In this document: in pieces, positions 1 through 12,153 of the stretch | Position numbering within the stretch: the first letter of the stretch is position 1 | How the letters are laid out: each line of letters opens with the position of its first letter | Assembly (NCBI GenBank): GCA_036345935.2 | Contig: JADWOT020000001.1 | Coordinates: forward strand, 35,716,952-35,780,951 | Origin: Taenia hydatigena | Lineage: Eukaryota; Platyhelminthes; Cestoda; Cyclophyllidea; Taeniidae | Length of the DNA stretch: 64,000 bases | Reading direction: 5' to 3' | Notes under the pieces: generated by a model | Seen by the model: the letters and a program-made list of their open reading frames with translations, nothing else | Databases searched by the model: none | What the model was told of the DNA's origin: nothing | Translations under genes and position numbers: made by a program

Positions 1-610
1 CTGCTCTAAGTACAGACACGGAGGCGTAAAACAAACAAGAAAATCCATCGAAATGTGTGACACACTCGACTTTTATTCCCTTAGAAAGGGTAGGGAATGA
101 AAGTGGACAACGAGCAGACTTTATTTGTACTTGCTCAGCCCACTAGACCGATTATCATCACACGAGAGAATTCGAACAGTTCCACTTGTCTTTCAATGCC
201 TACTTTACAGATATAGGGGACACATGTGAGGATGTTGACTTTAGGCAAACGCTCGAAAGAAAAAGTTGGTCACGCATTGAATCCGACTTAAACTACTGCG
301 GTCACAACGTGAGAGAAATGTAGTTAAGCAGGCGCCTTGTGTTTCGTGAATAGGCAGTCAGCAATTGTGGTACTCAGTGGTACCACATCCCAATAATGAC
401 GACTCTGAACGAACTAGATTCTCATAAGTGTGAATGCTTGTAGGAGAAGTATAACCGCCTTGCTTTTCTTATTACGAATGGACTGAGAGCAAGAAGCAAG
501 CGCTCTTCATCGGTGAAACAATAAACAGAGCAGAGTGACGAGAGAGTTGAGCTGATTCGAAAAGTACTCTTCTCCATCGAAGGCAGATGACGACGGTTCT
601 GTAGCATGAA

Positions 611-692
611 GCGTGTTTGTCGAACGCGTCTCTTCTAACGTTGAGGACTACTTACTCATGTATATCTATCGCAGATGCGCCGATGTAATGAA
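611..692 (+). repeat. W core copy
   Basis: Carries the palindrome region as GTTTGTCGAACG, followed by a TTGAGGACTACTTACTC stretch and TATAT. The 30 bases upstream contain ATGACGACGGTTC, which is also shared by other copies (7,909; 62,190; reverse at 13,390). Confidence 0.75.
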
Positions 693-1865
693 GCGCCTGA
701 CGAACTCTCTTTTGCCAAGTAACGCGGCAGTCAATCTGGTCGTTAAAATCGGCGGAGAAGCGTGTGTCAGCGGCTCTTCCACTCCGCGATAGCATCCGTC
801 CTTCTGTGAACGTGCATCATTCGCACTACTGAACCTCAGTCATGTCATCAGTGATGCATAATGTCCTCTGCCTGCACTCAATCCACTCGTTTGGGAAGAG
901 TAAAGTGAAACCAAAAACCAACCATGAATGCTGGTTGTTCAGCTATTTATCAAGCTCGCTTCCTAGTCAACCCTTTCTTTGGTTGCAACACTAGCATAAA
1001 GCAGCTTGGAAGGCGTGTCAATTATTGTTCATAACACCATGCTGTGGGAGACTGGATATCGCTTGAAGGATCTCACACATGAAACACAGGACTCTCGACA
1101 ATCAAGAACTGAGAATCGAGACACAGTCTCTACATATCCGTGATACCGTCGTAGGCTTTGATTTATGGTATCATCCACGTGCTCTTCGCTTACATGCGAG
1201 AAGGCGTTCATCGAAAAAACCTTCAGATATTTCTTTGTTACTTTCACCTCTGGTGGCTCGTTGGCGTCCAGATTTTCAAAACTGTACCCACCAGAAGAAG
1301 GAAAGCAACAGCATTGATTAGATTCAAAAGGGCGAAGTGTTATGGGTTCTTGCAATCCCAGCGAACTCCGAGTCTTCCGACAATCGCTCACAGGTCAAGA
1401 GCAATCAGTGACCATCAATATGCTCTATAGAGACCGCCCAGAACATGGACTCATCTGTAGGCGCCTTCACCGCTGTCTGGCTTCCTCGCCAGTTCCAATT
1501 CACCTAGACGCACCTTGACTCATTCGTTAAATGGGTGACGATGACTCTGACTTCAGACCTCTAGCCGATGAGTTCCTCCATTCTCGTTTGACCAAACCAT
1601 CTACCTGAACTACCAACTGCTCAAATGATTAGTTCCTATCGCTGCTTACCCCATTACAGTGTCCATGTTCTCTGGAGGCGTTGATGTCACCCCTTGAGAC
1701 CTTGGTGTCTTCATGACCAAGATGCTAGCAATGATGTTTCTCATTGTAGATGGGTGGATTAGAACTGATAGATGAGTATACCCGAAGAACTAAGAGATAT
1801 TGTGGCGAAACATCAACACAATCGCAGTTAAAGGTCTAAAGATGTGACGTAAAATTCTCGCCAAC

Positions 1866-1920
1866 TTTCTACTTCGATTATCTTTATAGTGCGAAGTTGT
1901 GAAAGTAATCAAAGTGGGAG
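1866..1920. other. Conserved stem-loop inside family A
   Basis: Two arms of about 20 bases (1,866-1,885 and 1,901-1,920) are imperfect reverse complements around a 15-base loop. The same hairpin is present in the other A copies at 12,100-12,153 and 63,332-63,386, so it predates their duplication. Confidence 0.55.
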
Positions 1921-2701
1921 GTGGATAAGAATTTCATATCAAATTTACAAAACTTTTGCTTGTGTCTGCTTTGCTACTTTACCACGAAAAACTCACGTTT
2001 TGGCAAAATTGATGGTGTTCGACAATGAGCTCAGATTGCGAAGAGGCTGAACCTGCAAGCTCCAAGTTGATTACGTTCCATTATTTAAGCAGTGCGACGC
2101 TCGCCTAGGGAGAACGAACTAGAACAGCAACTTTCTTTCTACAATGTCTTTACGTGAGGGTAGCGATCTGGTTGGCTTATTGCTCGTAAGAGCAAAGACA
2201 AAGACTTGAGCTTTTTGTGCGTGGCAGCGAGTTGTTCGGAAGGCGATATGAGTCGCTGTTGCGAGCATGGATCGAATGTAACGAATCCAGTGAATGATGC
2301 TGTGCTTAATAAAAGCCTCCTTTCGACTCTTAATTGAATTTGATGTGCATTTTGTGGTCATGTAGTGAGAGTGAGGTGAGGAGAGCAAACGGTCAAAGAA
2401 GAGACATGGGAGAAAATGGGGTGACGCGATTTGTAGCTGGAGAGGAGGGAGCATTTGGCAACGCGTTCCCTCCATTCGGATAAAGACCGTATAAAAGAGG
2501 TTTCAGTAGATTGTGCTATCAATATTTCGCAATTTATTTGCACTGGATGATTACCCGGTCACGATGCAGGAGTTGTCAGCGAACTTGCACTTTTCGCATG
2601 CCTCCAACCCCATCGTTATGTATTCACACATTATGACTGCAAAGTTTCAGGTCAGGCCTACATGTGGCCCACTCACACTTCAACGCATCCACCACGCGTT
2701 G

Positions 2702-2785
2702 ACCGGTTGATCCACTTTACATTCGTTTGTGGTACCGTCAAACCAAAGGATCCATATTCTTTATTTAGACGAGAATGAGTGCATT
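2702..2785 (+). repeat. 84-bp direct repeat, left copy
   Basis: Matches 5,268-5,351 over 84 bases with no gaps and about 10 differences. It begins ACCGGTTGA and ends GAGTGCATT. Only its first 30 or so bases have a counterpart in the inverted A copy near 10,585, where the sequence then jumps straight to the equivalent of 5,354. Confidence 0.85.
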
Positions 2786-4060
2786 CGTCATCATTTCATT
2801 AAGCGATGAATGCAAAGGCCTGCCAGTTATCTAAAATTTATGTGAAGGCCAGTTGGGGATGAAGTATCTTTGGAAATTCGCCACTTGTGTGACTCACTAG
2901 TAGCATGTTATCCTTTATTTGGACCAAGTAGTCACCCACCTTGATCCACCACGTCCACCCATTCATTCATTTCAATGTCGCCTTGGCTATTTACTCACAG
3001 CGCAACATAATTGCTACGACCCGGTAACGAAAGCGAACAGGTCTGGAGATGGATGAGTAGACCCATTCACAATATCGTTTCCACGCAATGCTTTCCACCT
3101 TGCCGTGAGAAGTCAGGATATGAGTTTACTTCACTGGGCCAATGCAAGGTGTCAGATAAAAAGTGTGGGATCAAATAACTCGCTTTTAGCAGTACCACAT
3201 TTCAATGGCCAAAGCAACTCTTAGTATGCACATCACAATCTCAGTTAAGTATAAATTCGGTGCTTAAGATATTCGCACTAAAATATGTATTGTTGCATTT
3301 GCCATTACGCGTGGCATCGCTAACCCACTGTTGCGATCTCGCGAAATTTAATACGAGCGTAAAATTGAATTAATTGTGTTTTTAGAGGCGTTACTCTTAT
3401 CACACAAATCATCCCTTGTTTTTAATTGTCGTTTCCATGACCACAATTGACGCCTCGCTCTAAGGTGACGATGCGGTGCTTTGACAGATATTTCTGCTGG
3501 CTCAACGTCTCCTCGTGCGGTTATGGCGATTTCGCGCATTGAATCGTTGTTATGGACGAACAAAAGGGCTACCAAGTTCGTATGTGTATTAGCTGTTGTA
3601 GTGCTGCCATTTGAAGCATTTCGTTTGGCAAATTAATTTTTACATTACCCAATCATGATGTTTGCTATTGTGGATAGCTGCTGAAGATGGGTCGGCCTTT
3701 CTAAGTTCAGGTTGACTAAATGCAATTGCTATGGGAACAGCATCATCAATGTGGGTCGATGAGAAAGAGATGACGTTGCAAAGCTAGTAGCATTTTGGTC
3801 CACTGAGGCCGACGGCAGCTTCTGTTGATGGCGTCTGCACAGTCTCGCCTCTACTCCAACTGAGCACTGGTGGCGCTCCCTCGGATCACCTTTCCTCCTT
3901 ATCAGATGTACAAAGCTGCGAATTTATTAGCGAACTGGGCACGCCTACGGTTGACAATGGTTCGAATGCATTAAAAAATTCCCCACATGCAGAACCATGT
4001 ACGAGGCGGTGTTATTGTTGGCCAAGTAAGAAGAGAGTGAAGCTCATTGTGCTGCTTTAA

Positions 4061-4327
4061 TCTAGCGATGCAAAGGTCGCGTACGCAAGCAGAATTGTTG
4101 CGCAGACCATTTCTTTGTCCCGCAACATCGAAATCACATCGGCAAAATGCGAAGTTCGCGACGATGCGGCTGGCAAATCGATTGTTGTTGCATCGGTAAT
4201 CAAATCAAAAGGTCGAATTTGTGAGGAGTTGACTTTTAAGAATGGTTGTGAGGATGAGAAGGAGGACGAGGTATTGTTCCGTATTTATAAGGTTGAAAGT
4301 GTAAGGATGCTGAGTTCTATTTGTTAA
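4061..4327 (+). CDS. Short coding-like frame, possible terminal exon, unknown product
   Basis: The frame is open for 88 codons from just after a TAA at 4,058 to a TAA at 4,325. A splice-acceptor-like TTTAATCTAG ends at 4,064, so it could be a last exon. The composition is balanced, with an acidic run (GCEDEKEDE) about two thirds of the way through and no membrane segment. There is no ATG near the start; the first ATG in frame lies almost at the end. I do not recognise a family. The frame sits inside the direct-repeat-bounded segment, so it could be cargo or a remnant of a mobile element. It may also be a chance opening. Confidence 0.22.
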   Translation, partial: SSDAKVAYASRIVAQTISLSRNIEITSAKCEVRDDAAGKSIVVASVIKSKGRICEELTFKNGCEDEKEDEVLFRIYKVESVRMLSSIC

Positions 4328-4480
4328 GCTGTTTGATTTTGGGATTCATTTGTGTGCGTGTTGTTTTTAAATATTGCTTGGGAATCAGAGGTGCTAAGTG
4401 CATTGCAGTCGCATAAAAGAAGAGATTGAGCTCGTGGATCTAACATAATCCGTGGCACACTGGCCACGACACTCATTGTT
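4320..4480 (+). repeat. Diverged repeat shared with 35,400-35,560
   Basis: The stretch from TTTGATTTT through TTGCTTGGGAATCAGAGG aligns, with many changes, to 35,408-35,470 in the same orientation. The flanks lose similarity within about 150 bp. Confidence 0.5.
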
Positions 4481-5267
4481 TTAGCCTTCTCCTCATGGCA
4501 ACTACCACAGGATGGTAGAAGGTCAAATGGTATTCCATTGTCCGAAGGACATTTCACAATGGAAGAAGACGCAATAGTCACCACACTGGCTGACGCTGAT
4601 GGGGTGTTGTTTTGGAGTGATCTCGACCTCGTCAGCATGCCCTGTCGTGTTGCACCACTGTTGCTGATGCCATGCAAAAGAGCTGACAGAAAGAGACCAC
4701 TTTGCCACAGACTAGTGGGGAAAGGGAAAGGTGGCCATCAAGTCCGGTTATTAAGGTATTGCATCTACTTTTATCTGATTTCACATCAAAATGAAAAACA
4801 GAGCGTGGAGGGAAGACTTTGACCTCTAGCCACAGCCACACCCATTGGTTCGTTGGACACAGACCATCTCATTAATATTCTGGTCCGCTGGTCAACGAAT
4901 GGCTTCGCATCGACTAATCGCAAGCACAAGTGACAATATTTAAATGACCACTGTGATGTCCTCATACAACGCTTGACAAAGCACTGCAAGTCGGTCGCAT
5001 CGACGACAGTAACGGAGACGTCTGGGTGGGAGTCTGTGCTTTAGACGATGTCTGTTGAGTGTATTGATGGTAGCCGATTGCTTTCCACCTCTGAGTGATC
5101 GTCAGTAGACTTGAAATTCGCTGGAATTTCGGCAACCACAGCAGCTCGATGCATCGATTTCCTAGTTCTAATCAATGCTGTCTCTAGCGTTCCTCTAGAA
5201 GGGTCCTTTCGGAAGCGGATGGGTATAACAATGAGCGATCATAGACAGAAGCGACAAAGAAAGGCAA

Positions 5268-5351
5268 ACCGGTTGACCCGCTTTTCATTCCTTTGTGATA
5301 CTATCAAACCAAATGAGCCATATTCTTTATTTAAACGAGAATGAGTGCATT
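5268..5351 (+). repeat. 84-bp direct repeat, right copy
   Basis: Partner of 2,702-2,785. The sequence to its right (from 5,352) continues family A, matching the reverse complement of 10,560 downwards. Confidence 0.85.
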
Positions 5352-6100
5352 GGGCTATGGCTGGTATGTACGGTGGCAGCTGTCAGTGGACATTTCTAAG
5401 CGATGACTGAACAAAGCAACCGATAACACACATTACGTTCCCCTAATTGAGAGCTGTGAGCAACTGCAAGACGCCAACGGGATCGCAGAAGACTTCTCAT
5501 GATGCGCTTACACCCTGCAAGGCGACCTGGTAGGAACGCACGCCTTAAGGGTTTGCGATGTCTTACTACCCACAAGTCTAGTTATGGTATCAGCCGACCG
5601 AGATACGAGGTATCAGTCTCGTGCTTAGCAATACGATGGGCAAGTGTCAATAGACTTGACTGTTCAAGGCTACGTCAACCAGCCTCGATAAATTTCAGGC
5701 CTTGCCCAACATCGTCCTCACAATCATCCGGTCGACTTTACCATCGCATTCGTCGCGCTAGCTCCTTGCAAGTGGGATGTCTACAGAGGTGTCCATCTGA
5801 CCAAGCGAGTTTTCTCTAGGGGGGATAAGGAACTGAAAAGAACAAATAACAGGAATTTTTTCCAACTTCCTCGCTGGTCAGATTCTATTGCTGTGAGTAG
5901 CTGCCTTTGCCTTCCTCTGAGCTACCACTGTTTGAGATAGTTGGTTAACGAGATAATTGGGTTAGTCTAACGGGTCAGAAGATAAATGAGTAGCGTGTGC
6001 TTAAGGGAGATGGAGATGAGTAGCATGAGAGTCTTGAATGTAAATGCTGTTGAGTGCTCAAATGAGAGCTAAGAACATGGGTTTTGAATTCAAAGAACTG
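5352..6100 (+). repeat. Family A repeat, copy 1, right part; inverted-repeat arm
   Basis: Reverse complement of about 9,790-10,570. Sampled matching points (5,499 with 10,426; 5,880 with 10,010; 6,060 with 9,835) all give a symmetry centre near 7,950, so this is one long arm of an inverted repeat with few net indels. Confidence 0.85.
5499..5819 (+). CDS. Repeat-borne open frame, 106 codons, mirrored at 10,097-10,426
   Basis: The frame starts with two ATG codons and is arginine-rich. The inverted copy at 10,097-10,426 opens at the same two ATGs and keeps the same reading frame for about 60 codons (shared words GRN, LKGLRCL, RPRY), then the frames part. A third copy near 49,465 hits a stop within 10 codons. 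This could be the remnant of a protein encoded by family A, or simply two young copies of a non-coding repeat that happen to be open. No domain is recognised. Confidence 0.2.
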   Translation: MMRLHPARRPGRNARLKGLRCLTTHKSSYGISRPRYEVSVSCLAIRWASVNRLDCSRLRQPASINFRPCPTSSSQSSGRLYHRIRRASSLQVGCLQRCPSDQASFL

Positions 6101-6480
6101 ATTGGTAAGGACTTGTTAGGGCATCACAGGATTGGATGAATGAGTAGAAGAAGGGAGGGCAGAGGGAGCCGGACTTCTTGAAGAGGGGAACAAGTGGGCG
6201 CCGCAATCGCTACTCTCGATGAGCTGCAGTACGTAAAGCAACTTCTAAGCATCTGCCTATTTACCCTCTTTTACCAAAGACAGAAAACTACGTGTGCCAC
6301 ACAAAGCGCACCACACTCAGCAAGAAACTTTCTTGTCTTGTTGCGGTCTCTTTCCCGCAGTCTAATTAGTTCAGCCATAAGCCGCACACACACACCTGTC
6401 CTTCCATGCAAGTACATAAGCGAGCTGACTGATTGGCATATAGGCACGGAAAGACGTCTCGCAGATGCATTCGTTGTCTG
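6100..6480. other. Stretch without recognised content
   Basis: Lies between A and B repeats. It holds an open frame from 6,194 with no protein-like motif and a CACACACACA run near 6,390. I found no second copy in the window. Confidence 0.4.
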
Positions 6481-7875
6481 ACTTCATCATCAAGTCACCG
6501 AAATTTTGGAAGGGCTATATGGCTGCCTTATCGGTCGTCGGGGCGAAGATGACATGACTTGTCGTAGAGAAATTTTCGATTTTTGACAACTCCAACAGGC
6601 CTATGGAGAGGTGTTACACATCAACGTCAACTCCACATATTACACCATGGGCTTGTACGTCTGCTCCTGCCCCAAAATAAACTATAGGCCTGCATATTCG
6701 CCTTCATCCTCCGCCTCACTTGAGAGGCGCACTTTGCTCTCTATAGAGGAGTGCAATTACAGTCAACTCACGGGACGTTGAAGGGCACTCGTTAATCACA
6801 CCTTGCTGCTATGGAAAGAGCACTTAGCTCCCTACCTCTGAGAATCTGGCATCTTCTTCGGACTAATACAGGAGGTGTACCTCTTCCAATTCACCCAACA
6901 TCCCTAAGGTTACCTTCAAACCGCCAGTTTTAGTGAAGACTAAAGTGAGAAGTGGAATCTAACGTCAAATATCCGGAATATCCACCTTATAATTCCGATG
7001 GGAGAGAGAGAGAGTGAATGTTACTAGCACATCCAAGCAACGAATGAACCAACGTCCACCCAGACATGGAAGCACAATCTTCTCCCTTTATTAACCAATG
7101 TCATAATGTGGCGATGTGAACCAGTGCAACGTCAAAGACTGCCACGATATGACTTTCTGCTAACTCATTTTACGCAGTCACGTATTCATTCCACGGCCTC
7201 CCTTAAAAAGTTTAGATACAGTCTTTAAGAAGTCACTACTGCCGACTTTCTGCTAACTCATTTTCGCAGTCACGTATTCATCCTACGTCCTTCCCTAAAG
7301 AGTTCAGATACAGTCTTTAAGAAGTCACCATTGCCAGCTTTCGTTTGTGTATCACTAATGTTGTGCATATTGGTACTTCCAGAGGATTATGCGCATCACT
7401 TACTCTTTCCTTTTATTTATTCCACTAATCTCGACCGCTACCTACAGGTGGCCTTTGCATCCCTCACACCTACTCACCTACCCACCTCCAACGCACCATT
7501 GCTTATCCCATCCCCTTTTAGTCGATACTTCCCTTAAAATAGTTAATGAAACTAGCACTTGATGTGGCCAAAACTTTATTTGGATCAGATCACAATGCCA
7601 CAGTGAAAGAGGATAGAAAGTAAGGAGCACTAGCAACCAAGCAGCAAAACTGCAAAGAAAAGTTGAATTGACAGGAGCACCTCTACTGTCGCCATGTCAC
7701 CAGGTTGACTGCATTGCGACAGCAGTTCACCAGTGCAAAGACTAGGTACGTACAGAAGAAGGCTGCGCAGACTACTTCATCCTCCGATAGCGTCATCACC
7801 AAACTACCGAACGATGAAACTTGCGACGCCGTAGCCGCCTTATCTGTCTTCGAAGAGAAGACGAGGATCTAATAT
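6480..7875 (+). repeat. Family B repeat, copy 1
   Basis: Matches 54,480-55,560 in the same orientation (for example 6,860-7,040 with 54,500-54,715, and 7,330-7,620 with 55,055-55,330). Its last 545 bp are also the reverse complement of 8,755-9,300. The part near 6,540-6,650 reappears at 41,555-41,650. Inside it, 7,140-7,200 and 7,230-7,330 share about 60 bp, a small local duplication. Confidence 0.8.
7330..7875 (+). repeat. Inner inverted-repeat arm, left
   Basis: Forms an inverted pair with 8,755-9,300 centred near 8,315. Paired landmarks include AAGAAGGCTGCGCAGACTA at about 7,757 and its complement near 8,880, and the block around 7,845 with the one near 8,780. Confidence 0.8.
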
Positions 7876-7940
7876 GATGTTAGTTCGGTGAGTACTTTAC
7901 TTTCTTAAAGGAAGATGACGACGATTCGGCAGCCAGAGAC

Positions 7941-8024
7941 GTGTTCGTCGAACACATCTCGTCTAACATTGAGGACTAATTAGCTAAAGCATATATAATG
8001 CAAACGTGTCGATCTGACGAAGTG
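7941..8024 (+). repeat. W core copy
   Basis: Exact GTTCGTCGAAC at about 7,943, then GTCTAACATTGAGGACTA and ATATATAATG. It sits in the loop between the two B arms. Confidence 0.8.
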
Positions 8025-8754
8025 GCTACACATTCGTCTCTACTAATGATGCTGCGGCCAGTCTGGCCGTAGAATCCAGCAGTGTTGCAACAGCACCAAT
8101 CGCATTAGCAGTGGCGGTGGAGCAACAGCACCGGTTCTAGATACTGATACCCACCTGCATCCAATCCACTCGTTTTGAGCGAAAGAGGACCAAGTAAGGA
8201 AAGACGAACTCCGCACCTTTACACACCCTTGCGAATGCTGCCTCGATACGTTTTGAGACTCGATGAACTTTGTCCACACAAGCATCCAGTAACAATCACC
8301 GTCTCATGTCGGTGCGTACACTTTTTGCATGATTGATGTCATGGGAGGTGCCCTTTCGACCCAATCGAGTTCTCGTAGTCTTCGCAGTCTTAGGGATTTA
8401 CTGATCACAGAAGAGGCAAGAGAAAACAAGCTTAAAAATCTTTCCCGCCTCACTGCTTGTCAGTAAGTAGCTCTCGTGGTTTCGTCTGCAAGAATGCCGT
8501 GTGATGCCTGTTTTAACAACGCCCACGCGGCATCAATCACATCACTTGAAATTGAATTCTCGAAGTAATTAAATAAAAGTATTACTTAAAGAGCTGATTG
8601 CAATGCGTGCAAAGGGTGGGAGATTCGTTTTCCCTTCTTGATCTCTACACTCTTGGAGCAAGCAGAGTGTGAGCAGTTAGCACACAAAACCTCATAGAAT
8701 CCAATTGCTCGAGTCTGGCGCGCTCGGGTTATTGGGAGCTGCTGCGCACGCAGT

Positions 8755-9300
8755 TCATTTTCAAATCTTCGTCTTCTTGTCGACGACAGACAAGGCAGTC
8801 ACATCGCCGCAATGTTCATGCTTCGGTGACTTTGCGAAGCTGCTATCAAAGGCTGAATTAGTCTGCGTAGCCTTTTTCTGTACATAACGAGGCTGCGCAT
8901 CAGTTAACTGCTGCTGCCTGGTAATGTAATGACATTACAGGTGTTGATGCCAATTTAAATTAACTTCGATACTAGTTTTCTTGCCTTATTTTGATGTTTG
9001 GTTGCTCGTGCTTCTTACCTTTTATCCGCTTTAGCTTTCGCATAGTGGTATGATTCAAATCAAGTTTCGTCCAATTCAAGTGCTAATTTTCATTGCTCAT
9101 TTTGGGAAGCATCGGGTAAAAGGGAATGGGATAAGCAACGGTGCTTTAGGGTGGGAAGGTGAGTATGTGTGAGGGATGCCATAGTCACCTGTAGGAGGTG
9201 GTCGGGATTAATCAAATAAGTAGGAAAAGGAGGCAGTAATTGACGCGGATAATTCACTAGAATCACCAATGTGCACAACAGTATTCTCCTTCCAATTTCA
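8755..9300 (-). repeat. Family B repeat, copy 2; inner inverted-repeat arm, right
   Basis: Reverse complement of 7,330-7,875 with moderate divergence. The stretch 9,300-9,790 that follows has no second copy that I could find and no coding-like frame. Confidence 0.8.
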
Positions 9301-10096
9301 CTTCACTACTTAGCATCGAAGTGTCGTCTATCTCTCCCACTAGCCAAATGCTTTCGCACTCGATGACTTCAGACCTCGCATAGAGTCGTCAGAATGACGT
9401 CAGTGACAAACCAGACAAAAGTGTCTGCCCAGCCAGCATAGGCATAGACATAGACACAGAGGGGTGATCACCTTAGGTTGAATGAATTCTTTAGCAATTT
9501 CATAATCCATTTAACAACTTCTAAAGGATTTTACTTCTACTTTTCAGTAGTTGTTGAGGTAGTGCCTGGTCGTACTATTTACAGCAGACAACCTCTCAGC
9601 AATACAGCTACTCGCGGTCAATTCAGCGAACACTGACAAAGCAACACAGTCGCTACCTGTTGGTCAGGCAAATTTTCAGTTTATTTGTCGCTTTGGCTAG
9701 TCACGAAATCAACAATTTGCGCGACAAAATGGCAGGTTGTGTGAAAACTTAATGAACTCTTGCAGAGAACGTTGTCCATCCAAGGTGTCAATTGCCATGA
9801 TTTTAGCTTCCATTTAAGCATTTAACAGCATTTACTTCCAAGGCTCTCATGCTGCTCATCTTCATCTCTCCTAGCTATCCGCTGCTCACTTATCTTCCGA
9901 CCCGTTTGGCTAAATTAACTGTCTCGTAAAACAACAATCTCAAACAGTGGTGACTCAGAGGAAGGCAAAGGCAGCTACTCACAGCAGTAGAATCTGACAA
10001 GCGAAGAAGTGGAAAAATTCCCTCTCATTTGGTCTTTTCAGTCCCCTATCTCCCCAGTGGGTCCTAACACCACGGAAATTACGAGGACTCGCTTAG

Positions 10097-10426
10097 TCAG
10101 AAGGACACCTCTGTAGATATCACACTTGCAAGAAGTAAGCGTAACGATTGCGATAGTAAAGTCGACTGGATGGTTGTAAGGGCGAAGGTAGGCAAAGGTC
10201 TAAAATTTATCGAGGCTGGTAGATGTACCTTTGAGAAATCAAGTCTACTGATACTTGGCTCATCCTTTACATGACTTCGGATTGCCCATCGTATTGCTAA
10301 GCGCAAGACCAGAACCTTGTACCTCGGTCGGTCGATGCCATAACTAGGCTTGTGGTCAGTAAGACATCGCAAACCCTTAAGGCATGCGTTCCTACCAAGT
10401 CTCCTTGCAGGGTCTGAGCGCATCAT
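10097..10426 (-). CDS. Repeat-borne open frame, 109 codons, mirror of 5,499-5,819
   Basis: The first 60 or so codons keep the frame of 5,499-5,819 with many synonymous-looking and conservative changes. After that the frames differ because of small indels. The piece around 10,200-10,260 (FSK, HLPASINFRP) is found again, in the matching frame, at 62,945-63,000. No known domain is visible and there is no independent evidence of expression. Confidence 0.2.
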   Translation of the reverse strand: MMRSDPARRLGRNACLKGLRCLTDHKPSYGIDRPRYKVLVLRLAIRWAIRSHVKDEPSISRLDFSKVHLPASINFRPLPTFALTTIQSTLLSQSLRLLLASVISTEVSF

Positions 10427-12099
10427 GAGAAGCTTCCTGCGATCCCATTGACGTCTTGCAGTTGCTCAAAGCTCTCAATTAGGGGAAAGAGATATGTTTT
10501 ATTGGTTGCTTTGTTCAGTCATCGCTTAGAAAGTCCACTGACAGCTACCACCGTGCATACTAGCCATAGCCACAAACGAATGTAAAGTGGATCAACCTGA
10601 AACGTTGCAGTCACAATGTGTGAATGCATTACGATGGAGTTGGAGGCATGCGAAATATGCAGGTGAGCTGACAACTCCTGCATCGTGACCGGATAATCAT
10701 CCAGTACAAATAAATTGCAAAATATTGATAGCACAACCTACTGAAACCTCTTTTAAACGGTCTTTATCCGAATGGAGGGAATGTCATCCTCCATGCAAGG
10801 TGGGGCTGCTCCTTTGCACCCCGTTTCCATCTTCAAGATAAGAAGTTTAACAATATATCTGCAGAAGTGTGCACAATAGATTGTGCGTTTGTCTACTCCC
10901 CCTTGGCCTTCAATTACTTACTCTACTCGACGCAAGAGAACGAAAGCAGCATTTTGCTGCTTGGAAGTCATCGTTGCCACTACGGATTTAGTTCCCTTCC
11001 TTAACGAGAAGCATGTCTTGTGAATGCCCATCGCCTGACTAAGAGGATGGCTCAGCAAGGCAAGTGTGCTGACGTTAAGAATTTGTCAGACATTCATCAT
11101 CATATGATGACAAAACTGGCAGTTATATTTGACAGTCAGAAGCATGCCGTTGCTTATTTACTCCCCAGCAGCAACAGCAATCTCACCGATGTCGTTAATA
11201 AACACCGGGACATGACCTCTTATCAGTGCTGGTTCCTCAACAGGCTCCAGTCACCTTCACGGTAGACATCACCGTGGTAGTAGCCACCACCATCAGCCAG
11301 TTTAATCTAAATTTGAAGTGTTACTGCGTGATTTGTGCAAACACTGACCAGTCACCTTTGCCAAGTTTCCGAGAGGTAATTTTGAACATTTGACACCAGA
11401 GGCTGTTCAGTGCTAATTTTATGATTGTAGGGTGAATTAAAAGTGAGACAACAACTACGCCTTCAGTTTAAAGCTTAGATTTAGGAAAAGAAGTGTTGTT
11501 AGATGGCAGAAATTTGGTTCAACTGACTCTTAGCACCGAAGCGGATGACAACGACTTGAACAAACTCGATAAGTCGCCAGCAAGATGATGATTAGTTGAA
11601 TAACATTTGCTCTCCTCACCTCAGCCTATCGCTCACTCTCACAACATGACTACCAAATACACCTCAAATTTAACTAAGAGTTGAAAGGAGGCTTTTATTA
11701 AGCACAGCATCATTTGCTGAATTTGTTTCATTCGATCCATGCTCGCAACAGCGACTCACATCGTCTTCCTGACCACCCGCTGCCACGCACACAAAACTCA
11801 AGTCTTTGTCTTTGCTCTTACGAGCAATAAGCTAACCAGATCGCTACCCTCACGTTCCGATGACGTAAAGACATTGTAGAAAGGAAGTTATTGTGCTATT
11901 TCGTTCTCCCTAAGCGGGCGTCGCACTGCTCAAATAATGAAACGTAATCAACATGGAGTTTGCAGGTCCAGCCTCTTCGCAATCTGAGCTCATTCTCGAA
12001 CACCATCAATTTTGCCAAAACGTGAGTTTTTCGTGGTAAAGCAGCAAAGAAGAGATACAAGCAAAAGTTTTGTAAATCTGATATGAAATTCCTACCCAC

Positions 12100-12153
12100 C
12101 TTCTACTTTGATTACATTCACAACTTTCCACCATGAAGATAATCGAAGTAGAA
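12100..12153. other. Conserved stem-loop inside family A
   Basis: Arms 12,100-12,119 and 12,135-12,153 pair at about 16 of 19 positions around a 15-base loop. This is the tightest of the three copies of this hairpin. Confidence 0.6.

Larger units (their letters stand above)
1..2785 (+). repeat. Family A repeat, copy 1, left part
   Basis: This segment is the same sequence, in the same orientation, as 61,610-64,000, and the reverse complement of about 10,580-13,985. Shared landmarks are the stretch around 60-120, the block at 225-330 and the run at 1,900-2,080. The copy is cut by the window start. It carries a W core at 611-692 and a stem-loop at 1,866-1,920. No frame longer than about 120 codons is open, so it looks non-coding or fully decayed. 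Relative to 9,790-14,650 it lacks about 800 bp, the equivalent of 10,790-11,590. Confidence 0.85.
2786..5267. mobile_element. 2.5 kb segment inside A, bounded by direct repeats
   Basis: The segment lies between 84-bp direct repeats and is missing from the inverted A copy (around 10,585), which looks like an unoccupied version of the site. An insertion is therefore likely, but direct repeats this short are below normal LTR size and no reverse transcriptase, integrase or transposase frame is visible. A miniature LTR-type element or a duplication with later loss are both possible. It contains one short coding-like frame (4,061-4,327), a stretch shared with 35,400-35,560, and near its right end (about 5,060-5,140) a small fragment of A. 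I see nothing recognisable in 2,786-4,060. Confidence 0.45.

Noticed and set aside
1029..1391. 120-codon minus frame
   Set aside because: Inside family A; the other copies do not keep the frame.
2702..5351. Complete LTR retrotransposon
   Set aside because: The direct repeats are only 84 bp and no gag, protease, reverse transcriptase or integrase frame is visible.
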